Assembly: GCF_018623035.1 (NCBI RefSeq)
Contig: NZ_CP076023.1
Location: forward strand, 2,604,001-2,668,000
DNA length: 64,000 bases
DNA from: Cellulomonas dongxiuzhuiae
GTDB taxonomy: Bacteria; Actinomycetota; Actinomycetes; Actinomycetales; Cellulomonadaceae
Reading direction: 5' to 3'
Position numbers and translations under genes: made by a program. Below the pieces are notes generated by a model that saw nothing but the letters and a program-made list of their open reading frames with translations, ran no database searches and was not told the DNA's origin. Positions 17,832 to 27,089 of the stretch are shown in pieces. Within the stretch, counting starts at the first letter, position 1. The number at the start of each line of letters is the position of its first letter.

Positions 17832-18353
17832 GTGAGTCCGCTCGGCCCCCGTCGCCCGTCCGCGCCCGGTGAGGGCGCCCGTCCTCCCGCCGTGCGTCGT
17901 CGCACGACGGACGCCGCTGTCCCTGCCGCGGCCGCGGGACCGGTGCGCCGTCGGGACCGTCGGGGCCGGGGGCTGCGGGGCACGGTGCTGCCGATGACCA
18001 CGCCGGGGTACCGCACGCGCGCCGAGCGCTTCGACGACCTCGTCCTGGACGCCGTGGAGGACCTCGAGCGGCGCTGGGCGCGTCAGCTCGACGGCGCGGA
18101 GTTCGCCGTCGAGGACGTCCCGCCGTCGAACCCCGCGCCGTGGGAGCACGGCGGCGTGCCGCTGGGGCGGTACTTCCCCGCGGACGCAGGGCTGCCGCAC
18201 CGGGTCGTCGTGTACCGGCGCCCGGTCGAGGCGCGCGCGGCCGACCCCGCCGACCTCGCGGACCTCGTCCGCGACGTCGTCGTCGAGCAGGTCGCGCACC
18301 TCCTCGGGCGCAGCCCGGAGGAGGTCGATCCGGGGTACGACGACGGACGGTGA
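17832..18353 (+). CDS. Zincin-family (PF06262-type) protein with degenerate active site
   Basis: 173 residues, related to the proteins annotated as metallopeptidase family protein (DUF1025/zincin_1). Conserved core: RAERFDDLVLDAVEDLE, EFAVEDVPPS, then VVVYRRPVEARAADPADL. Where the family has HExxHxxG the sequence reads EQVAHLLG, so the first His and the catalytic Glu are replaced by Glu and Gln and only the second His remains. Peptidase activity is therefore unlikely. The first 50 residues are basic and include RDRRGRGLRGTVLP, which is conserved in actinobacterial members and argues for the upstream GTG rather than the ATG at codon 55. Confidence 0.8.
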   Translation: MSPLGPRRPSAPGEGARPPAVRRRTTDAAVPAAAAGPVRRRDRRGRGLRGTVLPMTTPGYRTRAERFDDLVLDAVEDLERRWARQLDGAEFAVEDVPPSNPAPWEHGGVPLGRYFPADAGLPHRVVVYRRPVEARAADPADLADLVRDVVVEQVAHLLGRSPEEVDPGYDDGR

Positions 18354-18365
18354 GCCCGCGCCCAC

Positions 18366-18371
18366 TAAGGT
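18366..18371 (+). promoter_or_regulatory. -10 element TAAGGT, leaderless promoter
   Basis: TAAGGT ends eight bases before the ATG at 18380, just behind the zincin-like gene. Confidence 0.5.
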
Positions 18372-18379
18372 GGCCGACG

Positions 18380-19297
18380 ATGAGCACGTCCCCCGCCCCC
18401 GAGCTCCACGCCCCCACCCCCGGCGGTACGCCGCGCGTCCGCGTCGTGTGCGTCGTCTACCACCCCGGTGACGAGCTGGCTCGCTTCGCAGCGACGCTGG
18501 CCACCGCCTCCACGCTGCCCGTCGAGCTCGTGGTGGTCGACAACGGCACCGACCACGCGGTCGCCTCAGCCGTGACCAGCGGCGTCGCCGGCGCCCGGCT
18601 CGTCGTGCCGGGCGCCAACCTGGGCTACGGCGCCGCCGCGAACCGCGGTGCCGCCGGTGCGACGACGCCGTGGCTCGTGGTCGCGAACCCCGACATCGAG
18701 TGGTCCCCCGGCTCGCTCGACCGGCTCGTCGCCGCGGGCGACGAGCAGCCCACCGCCGGTGCGCTCGGCCCGATGCTGCTCAACACCGACGGCACGACCT
18801 ATCCCTCGGCGCGCGCGCTGCCCTCGCTGCGCCTGGGCGCCGGGCACGCGGTCTTCGCCCGACTGTGGCCGCACAACCCCTGGACGCGCGCCTACCACGC
18901 CCGTCAGGAGTCGACCGGCGGCTACCTGCGCGAGGCCGGCTGGCTGTCCGGAGCGTGCCTGCTCCTGCGACGGTCCGCCTTCGAGCAGGTCGGCGGCTTC
19001 GACGAGTCGTACTTCATGTTCTTCGAGGACGTCGACCTGGGCGAGCGCCTCACCCGCGCCGGCTGGGAGAACCTCTACGTGCCCGACGTCCGCGTCACGC
19101 ACGTCGGCGGGACCTCGTGGCGCGAGCGCCCCGCGCCCATGATCCGGGCGCACCACGCGAGCGCGCTCGCGTACCTGGGCCGCCGGTACCCCCACTGGTA
19201 CCAGGCACCGCTGCGTGCGGCGCTGCGCCTCGGGCTCGGGCTGCGCGAGCAGATGCAGCTGCGCCAGCAGGTGCAGCTGCACGGCGGGTCCGACTAG
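18380..19297 (+). CDS. WbbL-like rhamnosyltransferase, GT2 family
   Basis: 305 residues, GT-A fold. VRVVCVVYHPGDEL opens the nucleotide-sugar site, VVVDNGTDH follows, and VVANPDIEW carries the metal-binding NPD. GGFDESYFMFFEDVDLGERL is the acceptor/catalytic region of this family. WbbL adds L-rhamnose from dTDP-Rha to GlcNAc-diphospho-polyprenol to make the wall linkage unit. Assignment rests on family likeness and location near whiB2, rmlA and manA, as in mycobacteria. The acceptor is not proven. Confidence 0.75.
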   Translation: MSTSPAPELHAPTPGGTPRVRVVCVVYHPGDELARFAATLATASTLPVELVVVDNGTDHAVASAVTSGVAGARLVVPGANLGYGAAANRGAAGATTPWLVVANPDIEWSPGSLDRLVAAGDEQPTAGALGPMLLNTDGTTYPSARALPSLRLGAGHAVFARLWPHNPWTRAYHARQESTGGYLREAGWLSGACLLLRRSAFEQVGGFDESYFMFFEDVDLGERLTRAGWENLYVPDVRVTHVGGTSWRERPAPMIRAHHASALAYLGRRYPHWYQAPLRAALRLGLGLREQMQLRQQVQLHGGSD

Positions 19298-19331
19298 GTC
19301 GTCGGGCGGCACGTCGGCCCCCGGGCACGGC

Positions 19332-19349
19332 CCACCGCGGGACCGGTGG
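19332..19349. terminator. Bidirectional hairpin between convergent genes
   Basis: CCACCG-6-CGGTGG, directly beside the DUF5719 stop codon and 34 bases after the WbbL-like stop. Confidence 0.45.
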
Positions 19350-20918
19350 TCAGCCTCGTGCGGGACGCGCGTCCTCGCGGACGTCGCGCGCGTCGGCGGA
19401 GCCCGTGACCGGCACCGGCCCCAGCACGGCCATGAGGGAACCGTCCTCGCGCTCCACCCTCAGGGACACCGCCCACGCGACGGCGACGTCACCCTCGGGT
19501 ACGAGCTCGACACCCACGGCGCCCTCGGCCAGGTCGGCGACGCGCCAGGCACCCGTCGTGCCCGCGTCCACGCGCACGTCGTGCTCCGAGAGCGCCCGAC
19601 CGTCACCCCCGAGCACGCGCAGCGTCGCGGTCGCCTCACGGGTGTCGTCCGCGTCACGTCCCACGGCGCCGACGACGACGGCGGCGTCCGTCCCGCGCGG
19701 CAGGGCCACCACGCCGTGGGCGTCCAACGCGCTCGAGGCGGACCACGCGCGTTCGACGCGCTGCTCGTCGTCGAGGCCGCCCTGCTGCCCCACGCTCGTG
19801 GTGACCGCGCCTGCGACGACCGGGGCCTGTGCGTCCACGACGACCGTGTACACGCCCTCCGGCAGTCCGCCCAGGGGGACGTCCGTCACCTCGCCGGCCG
19901 CCAGCGCCACGTCCTGCGCGCCCGGCAGGGCGACCGGTCCGTCACCACCCAGCAGGGCGATGCGCGCGGTCGTCGCGTCGCGGGGGGCCAGGAGGCGCAG
20001 GACGGGCGCGTCCGGCGACCCGACCTGCGACTCCGCCACCACCAGCCCGGTGACCACCTGACGCGTCGCCGGGGCGTCACCGGGGACGACCAGGTCCGTG
20101 CCGGCGGGTGTGAAGCCGCGCACGGCGGTGTCCTGCACGTGCGCCGCGACCTGACCGCCGGCGGCCGTGAGGTGCACGACGAGAGCCGCCTGGTCCGCCG
20201 CGAGCCCCCCGAGGTCGATCTGCTTGGTGCCGCCCGCCGCGACGACGTGCTGCGTCGTGCTGACGTCGACCGGCCCGGTGGGGCCGAAGACCTCGAGCTC
20301 CACCTGCGCGACGGTCAGGCCCGGGTTCGTGAGGACGAGCGTGGCCGTCGACCCCACCGCGGTGGCTGCGCCGACGAGCCAGTCGTCGCTGGAGGGCGTG
20401 CGGCACGAGGCGGCCGCGAGCCCGCGCGCGTCACCGTCGGTGACGACGGACGCGACGCTCGCGGCGGCGACCGGTGACGTCTCGCGCGGCTGCGCCCGCA
20501 CGGCGAGCGGCGCGTCCACGTCGCCGAGGTGCAGGCTGCCGCCCCCGCCGGGCGCGTCGGCGGCCGCGCCGGTCGGTCCCGTGGCCACCACGGCCAGCGG
20601 GCCCGCACCCGCGCCGGCGGCGGTCACGGCGTCGAGCGCGACCTGCGCGGGGACAGGCGCGGGGTCGAAGGCCGCGTCACCGCGGACCGTGCGCTCCGGC
20701 AGCAGGACCGGCCCGGGGCACTGCAGGGTGACGGGGGTCGGCGCGACCTCGACCTGGACGGCCGCGAGCGGGGCCACCGGCGCGTCGCCGACGCGTGCGG
20801 CCGCGGCGACCGCGCCGCCGGCGAGCGCCAGCACCAGGACGCCGGAGGCGGCACGTGCCGCACGGCGGAAGCGGTCCTCGCGCGGGGCCGGCGCGCGCTC
20901 GGGGTCGGTGGTGGTCAC
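19350..20918 (-). CDS. DUF5719 family membrane-anchored protein
   Basis: 522 residues. A single membrane anchor (about residues 24-42, ASGVLVLALAGGAVAAAA) precedes a large extracytoplasmic beta-rich domain of the DUF5719 type with repeated TLVLTNPGLTVAQVELEVFGP-like strands. No catalytic motif is visible. The GTG start overlaps the stop of the upstream membrane glycosyltransferase gene (GTGA), and DUF5719 follows such a transferase in many Actinobacteria, so the two probably work on the same envelope glycan. Confidence 0.8.
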   Translation of the reverse strand: MTTTDPERAPAPREDRFRRAARAASGVLVLALAGGAVAAAARVGDAPVAPLAAVQVEVAPTPVTLQCPGPVLLPERTVRGDAAFDPAPVPAQVALDAVTAAGAGAGPLAVVATGPTGAAADAPGGGGSLHLGDVDAPLAVRAQPRETSPVAAASVASVVTDGDARGLAAASCRTPSSDDWLVGAATAVGSTATLVLTNPGLTVAQVELEVFGPTGPVDVSTTQHVVAAGGTKQIDLGGLAADQAALVVHLTAAGGQVAAHVQDTAVRGFTPAGTDLVVPGDAPATRQVVTGLVVAESQVGSPDAPVLRLLAPRDATTARIALLGGDGPVALPGAQDVALAAGEVTDVPLGGLPEGVYTVVVDAQAPVVAGAVTTSVGQQGGLDDEQRVERAWSASSALDAHGVVALPRGTDAAVVVGAVGRDADDTREATATLRVLGGDGRALSEHDVRVDAGTTGAWRVADLAEGAVGVELVPEGDVAVAWAVSLRVEREDGSLMAVLGPVPVTGSADARDVREDARPARG

Positions 20919-23900
20919 GTGCGCACCCCTCGGCGACGTCGGAACGGCAGGGCCAGCAGGAGCGTGACGAGCGCGGTCGCGCCCAGCGCTGCGAGCCACG
21001 GCGTGCGGTACGGCCCCTCGTGGCGGACCTCGAGCCGTCCACCGTCCTCACCGACGGCGAACGCCTGCCGCCAGCCGACGTCCACCGACGCCAGCTCCCG
21101 GCCGTCGAGAGTGGCACGCCAGCCGTCGTCGGCCCGCTCGGCCAGCACGAGGGTGCGCGGACCGTCACCGGCGGCCAGCGTCGTGGCGACCGCACGACCC
21201 CGGGCGGCGACCGGCACCGCCTCGGCCCGCGGGTCGGCCGGGTCCGCGCCGGACCCGATGATGCGTGCCCAGCTCGTGACGGCCTGCCCCGCGGTGCCGC
21301 GCACGCGCCAGAGCGTCCCGGTGCCGTCGTGCGTCACGCGCTCGAGCCCGGCCGTGGCGTCGAGCACCGCGACGAGCCGGCCGCGTGCCGAGCGGGCCGC
21401 AGGGTCCTCCCCCAGGACGCCGGGCACGAGCACGTCACCGACACCGAGCGCGCCGACGTCGGCCGCGACGTCCCCCGCGGCGCCCTGCACGAGACGGGCC
21501 GCCAGCACGTCCACCTCGGCGTGCGCGGCGTCGGGGTCGGTGGCCGTGGGTGCGTCGAGCGGCCCCGTGAGGCGCCGCAGGTCGACGGCGGCGGCGTGGT
21601 CGACGAGCTGGTCGCCGTCGGCCCGCAGGAGCGACCAGTCGACCGACCCGTCCGCCCGCACCCCGAGCGCGAGCACGCGTGACGACGCGTCGGACGACGC
21701 GCCCTGCTGCCCCACGACGGGCACGACCGGTGCGGCCGAGGCCCGCAGCGCCACGGCGTCACCGGCGCGCGCGGTCCAGGCCCAGCCGACGACGCCGCAC
21801 GCCACCGCGACGACGGCGACGACGGTCCCCAGCGCGACGACGGGCTGGCGCCAGCCGAACGAGCGGCGCGCGAGGCGCTCCGTGAGCCGGTCGCTGGCCA
21901 GCACGGCGGCACCGAGCAGGCCGAGCGTGGTCAACGACACGGTCGCACCCGTCCAGGCCGGCCCGACCGCGTCCGGCGCCACGGCCGCCGGGAGGGCCGC
22001 GACGGCGGCACCCGCGGCGGCACCGACCGCCGCCACGACCCAGCACAGCCGCACGGCGCGCGCGACGGGCCGTCCGCGCAGCAGCCCCAGCACCGCGAGC
22101 ACGAGGACGACGCCGCCGGCCAGGTACGGCCACGCGGACGCGAGGACGTCGGGCAGGCCCGCGGGCACGAGCGCCGACGCGTCGGCCGGCACACCCAGCA
22201 GGCGCGCGGGCGCTGGGGCCGGCGCGACGACGGCCGCGGGTCCCGCGTCGGCGAGCAGCAGCCGCACACCGTCGAGGCCCCGCGTACCGACCTCGAGGAG
22301 CAGCGGCGCCAGGAGGACGAGCGAGGGCACGAGGACGCCGAGCACCCGGGCGCGCGACCGTGCGCGGCCGCGCGGCAGCGCCAGGGCGATGACGAGGACC
22401 AGCAGGACCGCGGGAACGAGCAGGACGGGAGCGGCGGCGACCGTGACCGCGAGCGCCAGCGCGGCACCGGCCGCTGCTGCGAGCGACCCGGTCGGGTCGG
22501 GCGCGCCGACGAGCCGCGGCGGGCCGTCGGGCGTGCCGTCCGTCGTCCCGGCGGTCGCGGCCCCGGTCTGCGCCGTGCTGTCGGACGCGGCCCGCGGCTC
22601 GCTGTCATGCGTCACGTCGGTCACCTCGGCCCGCGAACGCGCGAGCGGCAGCGCTCCGGACACCGGGCCGCGCGGCGCCGGCAGCGCGGTGCCGCGCACC
22701 GGGGTGGTGACGTCCACCTCGTCGTGCACCTGCCCGGCGTCGCTGCCGACGCCCGGCGCGGCGTGCCGTCCCGCCGGGGCCTCCGGGAGCCCGAACCGAC
22801 GGACCGCCGCCTCCTCGGCGCGCGCGGCGGCGTGGGCGTCGGCGTCCGCGTCGGCCTCCGAGCGCACGGCCGTCGCGACGCCCGGGAGCACCTGGTCCAC
22901 ACGCTGCACACCCACGGCACGCACGATGCCCAGCGCGACCCACGGGAGGGCCGCGTGGGCCAGGACCGGGCCCAGACGGCCCGAGCCGACCGCGAGCAGG
23001 AGCGCGGGCGCGCACGCCCACACGCACGCCGCCCAGGCGCGCACGCCGACCGAGCGCGTCGCGGCGCCGGCCGCCGCCCAGGCGCCCAGGCCGGACAGCA
23101 CGACGGCCCCCAGCACGACGACGCCCACCGCCGCACCCAGGTCTCCCCCGAGCAGCGCGGCCACGGGCACCAGCACCACGAGCAGAGGGTCGGCGGGGCC
23201 CGGCGCGCCCAGCCCGCCGGGGACCCAGCCCGAGGTGGCGGCCGTCCACACGTCACCCAGGTCCGTCGTCGCGCGGGCGAGCGCGTCGCCCACGAGCGAA
23301 CCACCGGCTGCCACGGCGCCGACGAGCCGGCCGACCGCGACGGCGCTCAGCAGGGCGAGGCCGCCGACCAGCGCGCCCACCGCCAGGCGACGGCGCGTGG
23401 CCAGGACCGCGAGCTCGCGCAGCTCGAGCTCGCTCGGCGCCCGCACGACACGGCGCGACTCGCGGCGCGCGAGCCTGCGGTCGCGCGCCTGCTGCCACAC
23501 GTCGCGCCACGCAGCCTGCAGCGGGCGCAGCGTGCGCCGCGGGACGACGCCCGTCAGGCGCGAACGGCGCCGCGCGCGCACGACCGCACTCGGCTGCAGC
23601 AGCACGAGCAGGGCGACGCGCAGCTCGGCGACGGCCAGCTCGGGCCGCTTGGCGGCGAGCTGGCCGAGCCCACGCAGCACGGCCGCCCCCAGCATGACGA
23701 GCACGACGAAGGGGACGAGCGGCAGCGGCGCCCACGCGAGCCGCGAGTGCAGCAGCGCGCGGCGGCGGCCCGCGAACGAGCGCGTCGGGTCCGCGGCGTC
23801 CGGCTCGCCGTCGCCGTCGAGGTCGACGTCGGCCACGACCCCGTCGGAGCCCGCGGGGCCGCCACGGGCGGGACGCAGCCCGTGGTAGGCGGCCTGCGCG

Positions 23901-24643
23901 TGCCGGACGACGGCCGTCGGGACGACGACCACGCGGTGCCCGGCCAGCCGCGCGCGGCGTGACAGGTCGAGCCCGTCGCCGAAGGGGCCGAGCGCGGGGT
24001 CGGTGCCGCCGAGGACGTCCCAGACGTCCCGCCGCACGAGCGAGCCCGCGAGACCCACGCCCAGCACGTCGGTGCGCCCGTCGTGCTGGCCCTGGTCCAG
24101 CTCGCCGGGCTCGACGTCCGTGACCCGGCGTCCCGAGAGGGTCGTGCGCACGCCCACCTCGAGCAGGCGCTCGGGGTCGGTCCAGGTGCGCTGCTTGCAT
24201 CCCGCCACCGCGACGGAGGGGGCGTTCGACACCGTGCGCACCAGGCGCGCGAGCGCCTCGGGCGCGGGGGCGCTGTCGTCGTGCAGGAGCCACAGCCACG
24301 GCGTCGGCCGCTCGTCGAGCGCCTCGGCGAGGGTCGCGAGACCCGTGCGGACCGCGTCGCCGAAGGTCCTGGCCTGCGGGGCGCGCACCGTCGAGAGCCG
24401 GGGTGCGGGTGCGGCGGCTCCCGCGAACGCCGCTTCGAGGACGGGTCCGAGCGGCGGACCGGTCTCGGGACCGACGTCGACCAGGAGCACGCGCAGCGGC
24501 CGGCGGACCTGCTCCGCGACGGCGCGCAGCGTCGTCGCGAGGTAGGCCGTGCGGCCACGGGTCACGACGACGGCGGTGACCGGTGTGGTCACCGGGACCG
24601 CCGCGGTCGTGATGGGGTCCACAGGGGACAGCGTCTCAGTCAT
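20915..24643 (-). CDS. Large membrane GT2 glycosyltransferase
   Basis: 1242 residues. Residues 20-270 are a GT2 catalytic domain (VTAVVVTRGRTAYLATTLRA, LLHDDSAPAPEALARL with the HDD metal motif, FGDGLDLSRRARLAGHRV). From about 300 there are more than ten hydrophobic segments, then an extracytoplasmic C-terminal domain that ends in one more helix (APWLAALGATALVTLLLALPF) and a basic tail. The layout resembles actinobacterial membrane transferases that polymerise or export wall glycans. It lies between whiB2 and DUF5719. Substrate unknown. ATG start, 90 bases after whiB2. Confidence 0.8.
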   Translation of the reverse strand: MTETLSPVDPITTAAVPVTTPVTAVVVTRGRTAYLATTLRAVAEQVRRPLRVLLVDVGPETGPPLGPVLEAAFAGAAAPAPRLSTVRAPQARTFGDAVRTGLATLAEALDERPTPWLWLLHDDSAPAPEALARLVRTVSNAPSVAVAGCKQRTWTDPERLLEVGVRTTLSGRRVTDVEPGELDQGQHDGRTDVLGVGLAGSLVRRDVWDVLGGTDPALGPFGDGLDLSRRARLAGHRVVVVPTAVVRHAQAAYHGLRPARGGPAGSDGVVADVDLDGDGEPDAADPTRSFAGRRRALLHSRLAWAPLPLVPFVVLVMLGAAVLRGLGQLAAKRPELAVAELRVALLVLLQPSAVVRARRRSRLTGVVPRRTLRPLQAAWRDVWQQARDRRLARRESRRVVRAPSELELRELAVLATRRRLAVGALVGGLALLSAVAVGRLVGAVAAGGSLVGDALARATTDLGDVWTAATSGWVPGGLGAPGPADPLLVVLVPVAALLGGDLGAAVGVVVLGAVVLSGLGAWAAAGAATRSVGVRAWAACVWACAPALLLAVGSGRLGPVLAHAALPWVALGIVRAVGVQRVDQVLPGVATAVRSEADADADAHAAARAEEAAVRRFGLPEAPAGRHAAPGVGSDAGQVHDEVDVTTPVRGTALPAPRGPVSGALPLARSRAEVTDVTHDSEPRAASDSTAQTGAATAGTTDGTPDGPPRLVGAPDPTGSLAAAAGAALALAVTVAAAPVLLVPAVLLVLVIALALPRGRARSRARVLGVLVPSLVLLAPLLLEVGTRGLDGVRLLLADAGPAAVVAPAPAPARLLGVPADASALVPAGLPDVLASAWPYLAGGVVLVLAVLGLLRGRPVARAVRLCWVVAAVGAAAGAAVAALPAAVAPDAVGPAWTGATVSLTTLGLLGAAVLASDRLTERLARRSFGWRQPVVALGTVVAVVAVACGVVGWAWTARAGDAVALRASAAPVVPVVGQQGASSDASSRVLALGVRADGSVDWSLLRADGDQLVDHAAAVDLRRLTGPLDAPTATDPDAAHAEVDVLAARLVQGAAGDVAADVGALGVGDVLVPGVLGEDPAARSARGRLVAVLDATAGLERVTHDGTGTLWRVRGTAGQAVTSWARIIGSGADPADPRAEAVPVAARGRAVATTLAAGDGPRTLVLAERADDGWRATLDGRELASVDVGWRQAFAVGEDGGRLEVRHEGPYRTPWLAALGATALVTLLLALPFRRRRGVRT

Positions 24644-24733
24644 GCTCGCGCCATCATGCCGTGGCGGCGGCGCGTGCTCCCGGAGGCGGCCCGGGCGCGT
24701 CGCGCCCCGACCCTCCCCCGCACGCGTGCCGGA

Positions 24734-25063
24734 TCAGACCACGCGCCGCTTCAGCTTGCGACGCTCACGCTCGGACAGCCCGCCCCAGATGCCGAAGCGC
24801 TCGTCGTTCTCGAGCGCGTACTCCAGGCACTCGGCCCGCACCTCGCACTGCGTGCAGACCTTCTTGGCCTCGCGCGTCGAGCCGCCCTTCTCGGGGAAGA
24901 ACGCCTCAGGGTCGGTCTGGGCGCACAGCGCCCGCTCCTGCCACCCCATGGGCCCGTCGTCCTCGGGCGTGCCGAAGATCGACAGCACGTTCGAGACCGG
25001 CTGAGCGGGCGCGGGTGCGGCGACGTCGTTGGGGAAGCTCTCGTCGTCGAGCAGGTGCCACAT
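24734..25063 (-). CDS. whiB2: WhiB-family iron-sulfur regulator, WhiB2/WhmD type
   Basis: 109 residues. Four cysteines C47, C70, C73 and C79 bind a 4Fe-4S cluster; the GIWGG turn (91-95) and basic tail ERRKLKRRVV contact DNA or sigma factor. The N-terminal extension and context next to the wall transferase and TIGR03089 mark it as the WhiB2/WhmD/WblB group, which controls septation and division with WhiA-like partners. Start has GGAGG five bases upstream. It opens into a 264-base divergent promoter region that contains the palindrome ACACGCGTGT (25216-25225). Confidence 0.93.
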   Translation of the reverse strand: MWHLLDDESFPNDVAAPAPAQPVSNVLSIFGTPEDDGPMGWQERALCAQTDPEAFFPEKGGSTREAKKVCTQCEVRAECLEYALENDERFGIWGGLSERERRKLKRRVV

Positions 25064-25215
25064 ACGTGCCTCCGCGGAAGTCGTGCTCGGTGGTGCCCCT
25101 GCTGGCCGGGTGCTGCCAGGTGCGCCGTCGTCCTGCTGATCTCGTCCGGCCCGGTCGGTGCGGCGCGGAGGCCGCGACGGTGGAACACGTCGATGAATCA
25201 GTTCCTCCTGGAATT

Positions 25216-25225
25216 ACACGCGTGT
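25216..25225. promoter_or_regulatory. 10-bp palindrome in the whiB2 upstream region
   Basis: ACACGCGTGT lies 152 bases upstream of whiB2 within an A/T-richer stretch (25190-25270). It may be an operator; the binding protein is not known. Confidence 0.3.
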
Positions 25226-25313
25226 CGTTCGCGATCGTCAACCGCAGACGTGCTAGTTGCCCGAGTTGTCCGGGTGAAATCTCGGTGGCGTCGGCGTGGC
25301 GTCCGCGCGCGTC

Positions 25314-25319
25314 TAGCCT
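25314..25319 (+). promoter_or_regulatory. -10 element TAGCCT, leaderless promoter
   Basis: TAGCCT ends eight bases before the ATG at 25328. Confidence 0.5.
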
Positions 25320-25327
25320 TGGGGCCC

Positions 25328-26116
25328 ATGCAGACCCACCGAGCCCTGTCGGGGGCGACCGTCGCGGACCTGATGTCCCTCCTCGAGCGGGACCCGGGGC
25401 GTCCTCGCATCACCTGGTACGCGCAGGACGGCGAGCGCGTCGAGCTCTCCGGAGCCGTCCTGGCCAACTGGGTGAGCAAGACGACCAACCTCCTGGTCGA
25501 GGAGCTCGACGTGGCGCCCGGCACGCGCGTGCGGCTCGACCTGCCGCCCCACTGGCGCACGCTCGTGTGGGCGCTCGCCGTGTGGCGCTGCGGCGCGTGC
25601 GTCGTGCTGGGCGCGCACGAGGCGGCCGACGTCGTCGTCACGGACCGCCCGGCAGAGGTCCGCGGACCCGCCGTCGTCGGTGTCGCGCTCGCACCCCTCG
25701 CGCGGGCGTTCGGGGCCGACCTGCCTGCCGACGCGGTCGACGGGACCGCGGTCCTGGCCTACGCGGACACCGTCGGCTGGACGCCGGGCACCGAACGCGA
25801 CGCCCTCGCGCTGGTCGCCGGCGGGACGCGGCTGTCGCACGGGGACCTCCTCGCACCCGGCGCGACGACGGACGCACCCGGGGACCGGGTGGCGCTCGCA
25901 GCCGACGACCGGCTCGCGGTCCTCCTGCAGGCCCTCGCCGCGTGGCGCGCCGACGGGTCGGTCGTCCTCGTCGACGCCCCGACCGCCGCGGAGCTGCGAC
26001 GCGACCCCGGACGCCGGACGGCCGTCCTCGGGCCCGAACGCGTGACCGTCGACCTGCTCGTCGAGGCCCCGACCGGTTCGACCACCGGGGCCGACCCCGC
26101 ACCGCGCCGCGACTGA
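25328..26116 (+). CDS. TIGR03089 family protein
   Basis: 262 residues. The actinobacterial TIGR03089 family looks like the N-terminal part of an AMP-binding (acyl-CoA ligase) enzyme: [30 protein letters not shown] and [30 protein letters not shown] match the start of that fold, but the ATP P-loop and the C-terminal lid are absent. Function unknown; the gene regularly sits next to whiB2, LCP and rml genes. Length is as usual for the family, so it is not a broken ligase. Confidence 0.85.
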   Translation: MQTHRALSGATVADLMSLLERDPGRPRITWYAQDGERVELSGAVLANWVSKTTNLLVEELDVAPGTRVRLDLPPHWRTLVWALAVWRCGACVVLGAHEAADVVVTDRPAEVRGPAVVGVALAPLARAFGADLPADAVDGTAVLAYADTVGWTPGTERDALALVAGGTRLSHGDLLAPGATTDAPGDRVALAADDRLAVLLQALAAWRADGSVVLVDAPTAAELRRDPGRRTAVLGPERVTVDLLVEAPTGSTTGADPAPRRD

Positions 26117-26139
26117 CGGCCTCGCCGACGATCCGTCAG
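26113..26139 (+). terminator. Hairpin at the end of the TIGR03089 gene
   Basis: CTGACGG (26113-26119) and CCGTCAG (26133-26139), 13-base loop; it overlaps the stop codon. Confidence 0.4.
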
Positions 26140-26174
26140 CGGACGCCCCCGCGAATGCGGCAGACTACGTCGTC

Positions 26175-27047
26175 ATGCGCGGAATCATTCTGGCCGGCGG
26201 CTCGGGAACTCGGCTGCACCCGATCACGCTCGGCGTCAGCAAGCAGCTCGTGCCGGTCTACGACAAGCCGATGATCTACTACCCGCTCTCGACGCTCATC
26301 CTCGCGGGCATCCGGGACGTGCTGGTCATCACGACGCCGCACGACGCCGAGCAGTTCCAGCGCCTCCTCGGCGACGGGTCGCAGTTCGGCATCTCGATCT
26401 CGTACACGGTCCAGGCGGAGCCCAACGGCCTCGCCCAGGCTTTCGTGCTCGGGGCCGACTTCGTCGGCACCGAGCCCGCCGCACTGGTGCTCGGTGACAA
26501 CATCTTCTACGGTCCCGGCCTCGGCAGCCGTCTGCAGCGGTTCGAGAAGATCGACGGCGGAGCCGTGTTCGCCTACCGCGTGGCGGACCCCACGTCCTAC
26601 GGCGTCGTCGAGTTCGACCACGCCGGGCGTGCGCTGTCCCTCGAGGAGAAGCCCGCGCAGCCCAAGAGCAGCTACGCCGTCCCCGGCCTGTACTTCTACG
26701 ACAACGACGTCGTCGCGATCGCGCGCGACCTGAAGCCGTCGGCACGCGGCGAGTACGAGATCACGGACGTCAACCGGGTGTACCTCGAGCAGGGCCGCCT
26801 GCAGGTCGAGGTGCTGCCGCGCGGGACGGCGTGGCTCGACACGGGCACGTTCGACTCGTTGCTCGAGGCGTCCGACTACGTGCGCACCATCGAGCACCGC
26901 CAGGGCCTGAAGGTCGGCGCGCCCGAGGAGGTCGCGTGGCGCCGTGGGTTCCTCTCCGACGACGACCTGCGCGAGCGTGCCGACAAGCTCGTGAAGTCCG
27001 GCTACGGCGGCTACCTACTCGGGCTGCTGGAGAGCGGGCGCGACTGA
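26175..27047 (+). CDS. rmlA: Glucose-1-phosphate thymidylyltransferase
   Basis: First step of dTDP-L-rhamnose synthesis: Glc-1-P plus dTTP gives dTDP-glucose. 290 residues, the usual RmlA length. [18 protein letters not shown] is the nucleotide-binding loop, [16 protein letters not shown] the sugar-phosphate region, [10 protein letters not shown] carries the metal Asp, and [17 protein letters not shown] is the family C-terminal motif. Monocistronic, about 58 bases after TIGR03089. The other rml genes are 6-30 kb away. Confidence 0.97.
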   Translation: MRGIILAGGSGTRLHPITLGVSKQLVPVYDKPMIYYPLSTLILAGIRDVLVITTPHDAEQFQRLLGDGSQFGISISYTVQAEPNGLAQAFVLGADFVGTEPAALVLGDNIFYGPGLGSRLQRFEKIDGGAVFAYRVADPTSYGVVEFDHAGRALSLEEKPAQPKSSYAVPGLYFYDNDVVAIARDLKPSARGEYEITDVNRVYLEQGRLQVEVLPRGTAWLDTGTFDSLLEASDYVRTIEHRQGLKVGAPEEVAWRRGFLSDDDLRERADKLVKSGYGGYLLGLLESGRD

Positions 27048-27063
27048 CCGGTTCGGGTGCGTC

Positions 27064-27079
27064 GGGCGGCTGCGCGCCC
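27064..27079. terminator. Short hairpin between rmlA and a convergent GT2 gene
   Basis: GGGCG-6-CGCCC, 17 bases behind rmlA. Weak. Confidence 0.3.
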
Positions 27080-27089
27080 TGACGGCCGG

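Noticed and set aside
20529..23888. A 1119-codon plus-strand open frame opposite the membrane glycosyltransferase
   Set aside because: Low-complexity Ser/Thr/Arg/Ala composition and no domain; the minus-strand gene explains the region.
26161..26174. Leaderless promoter for rmlA
   Set aside because: GACTACGTC is near the ATG but does not fit TANNNT with the spacing seen at the other genes.
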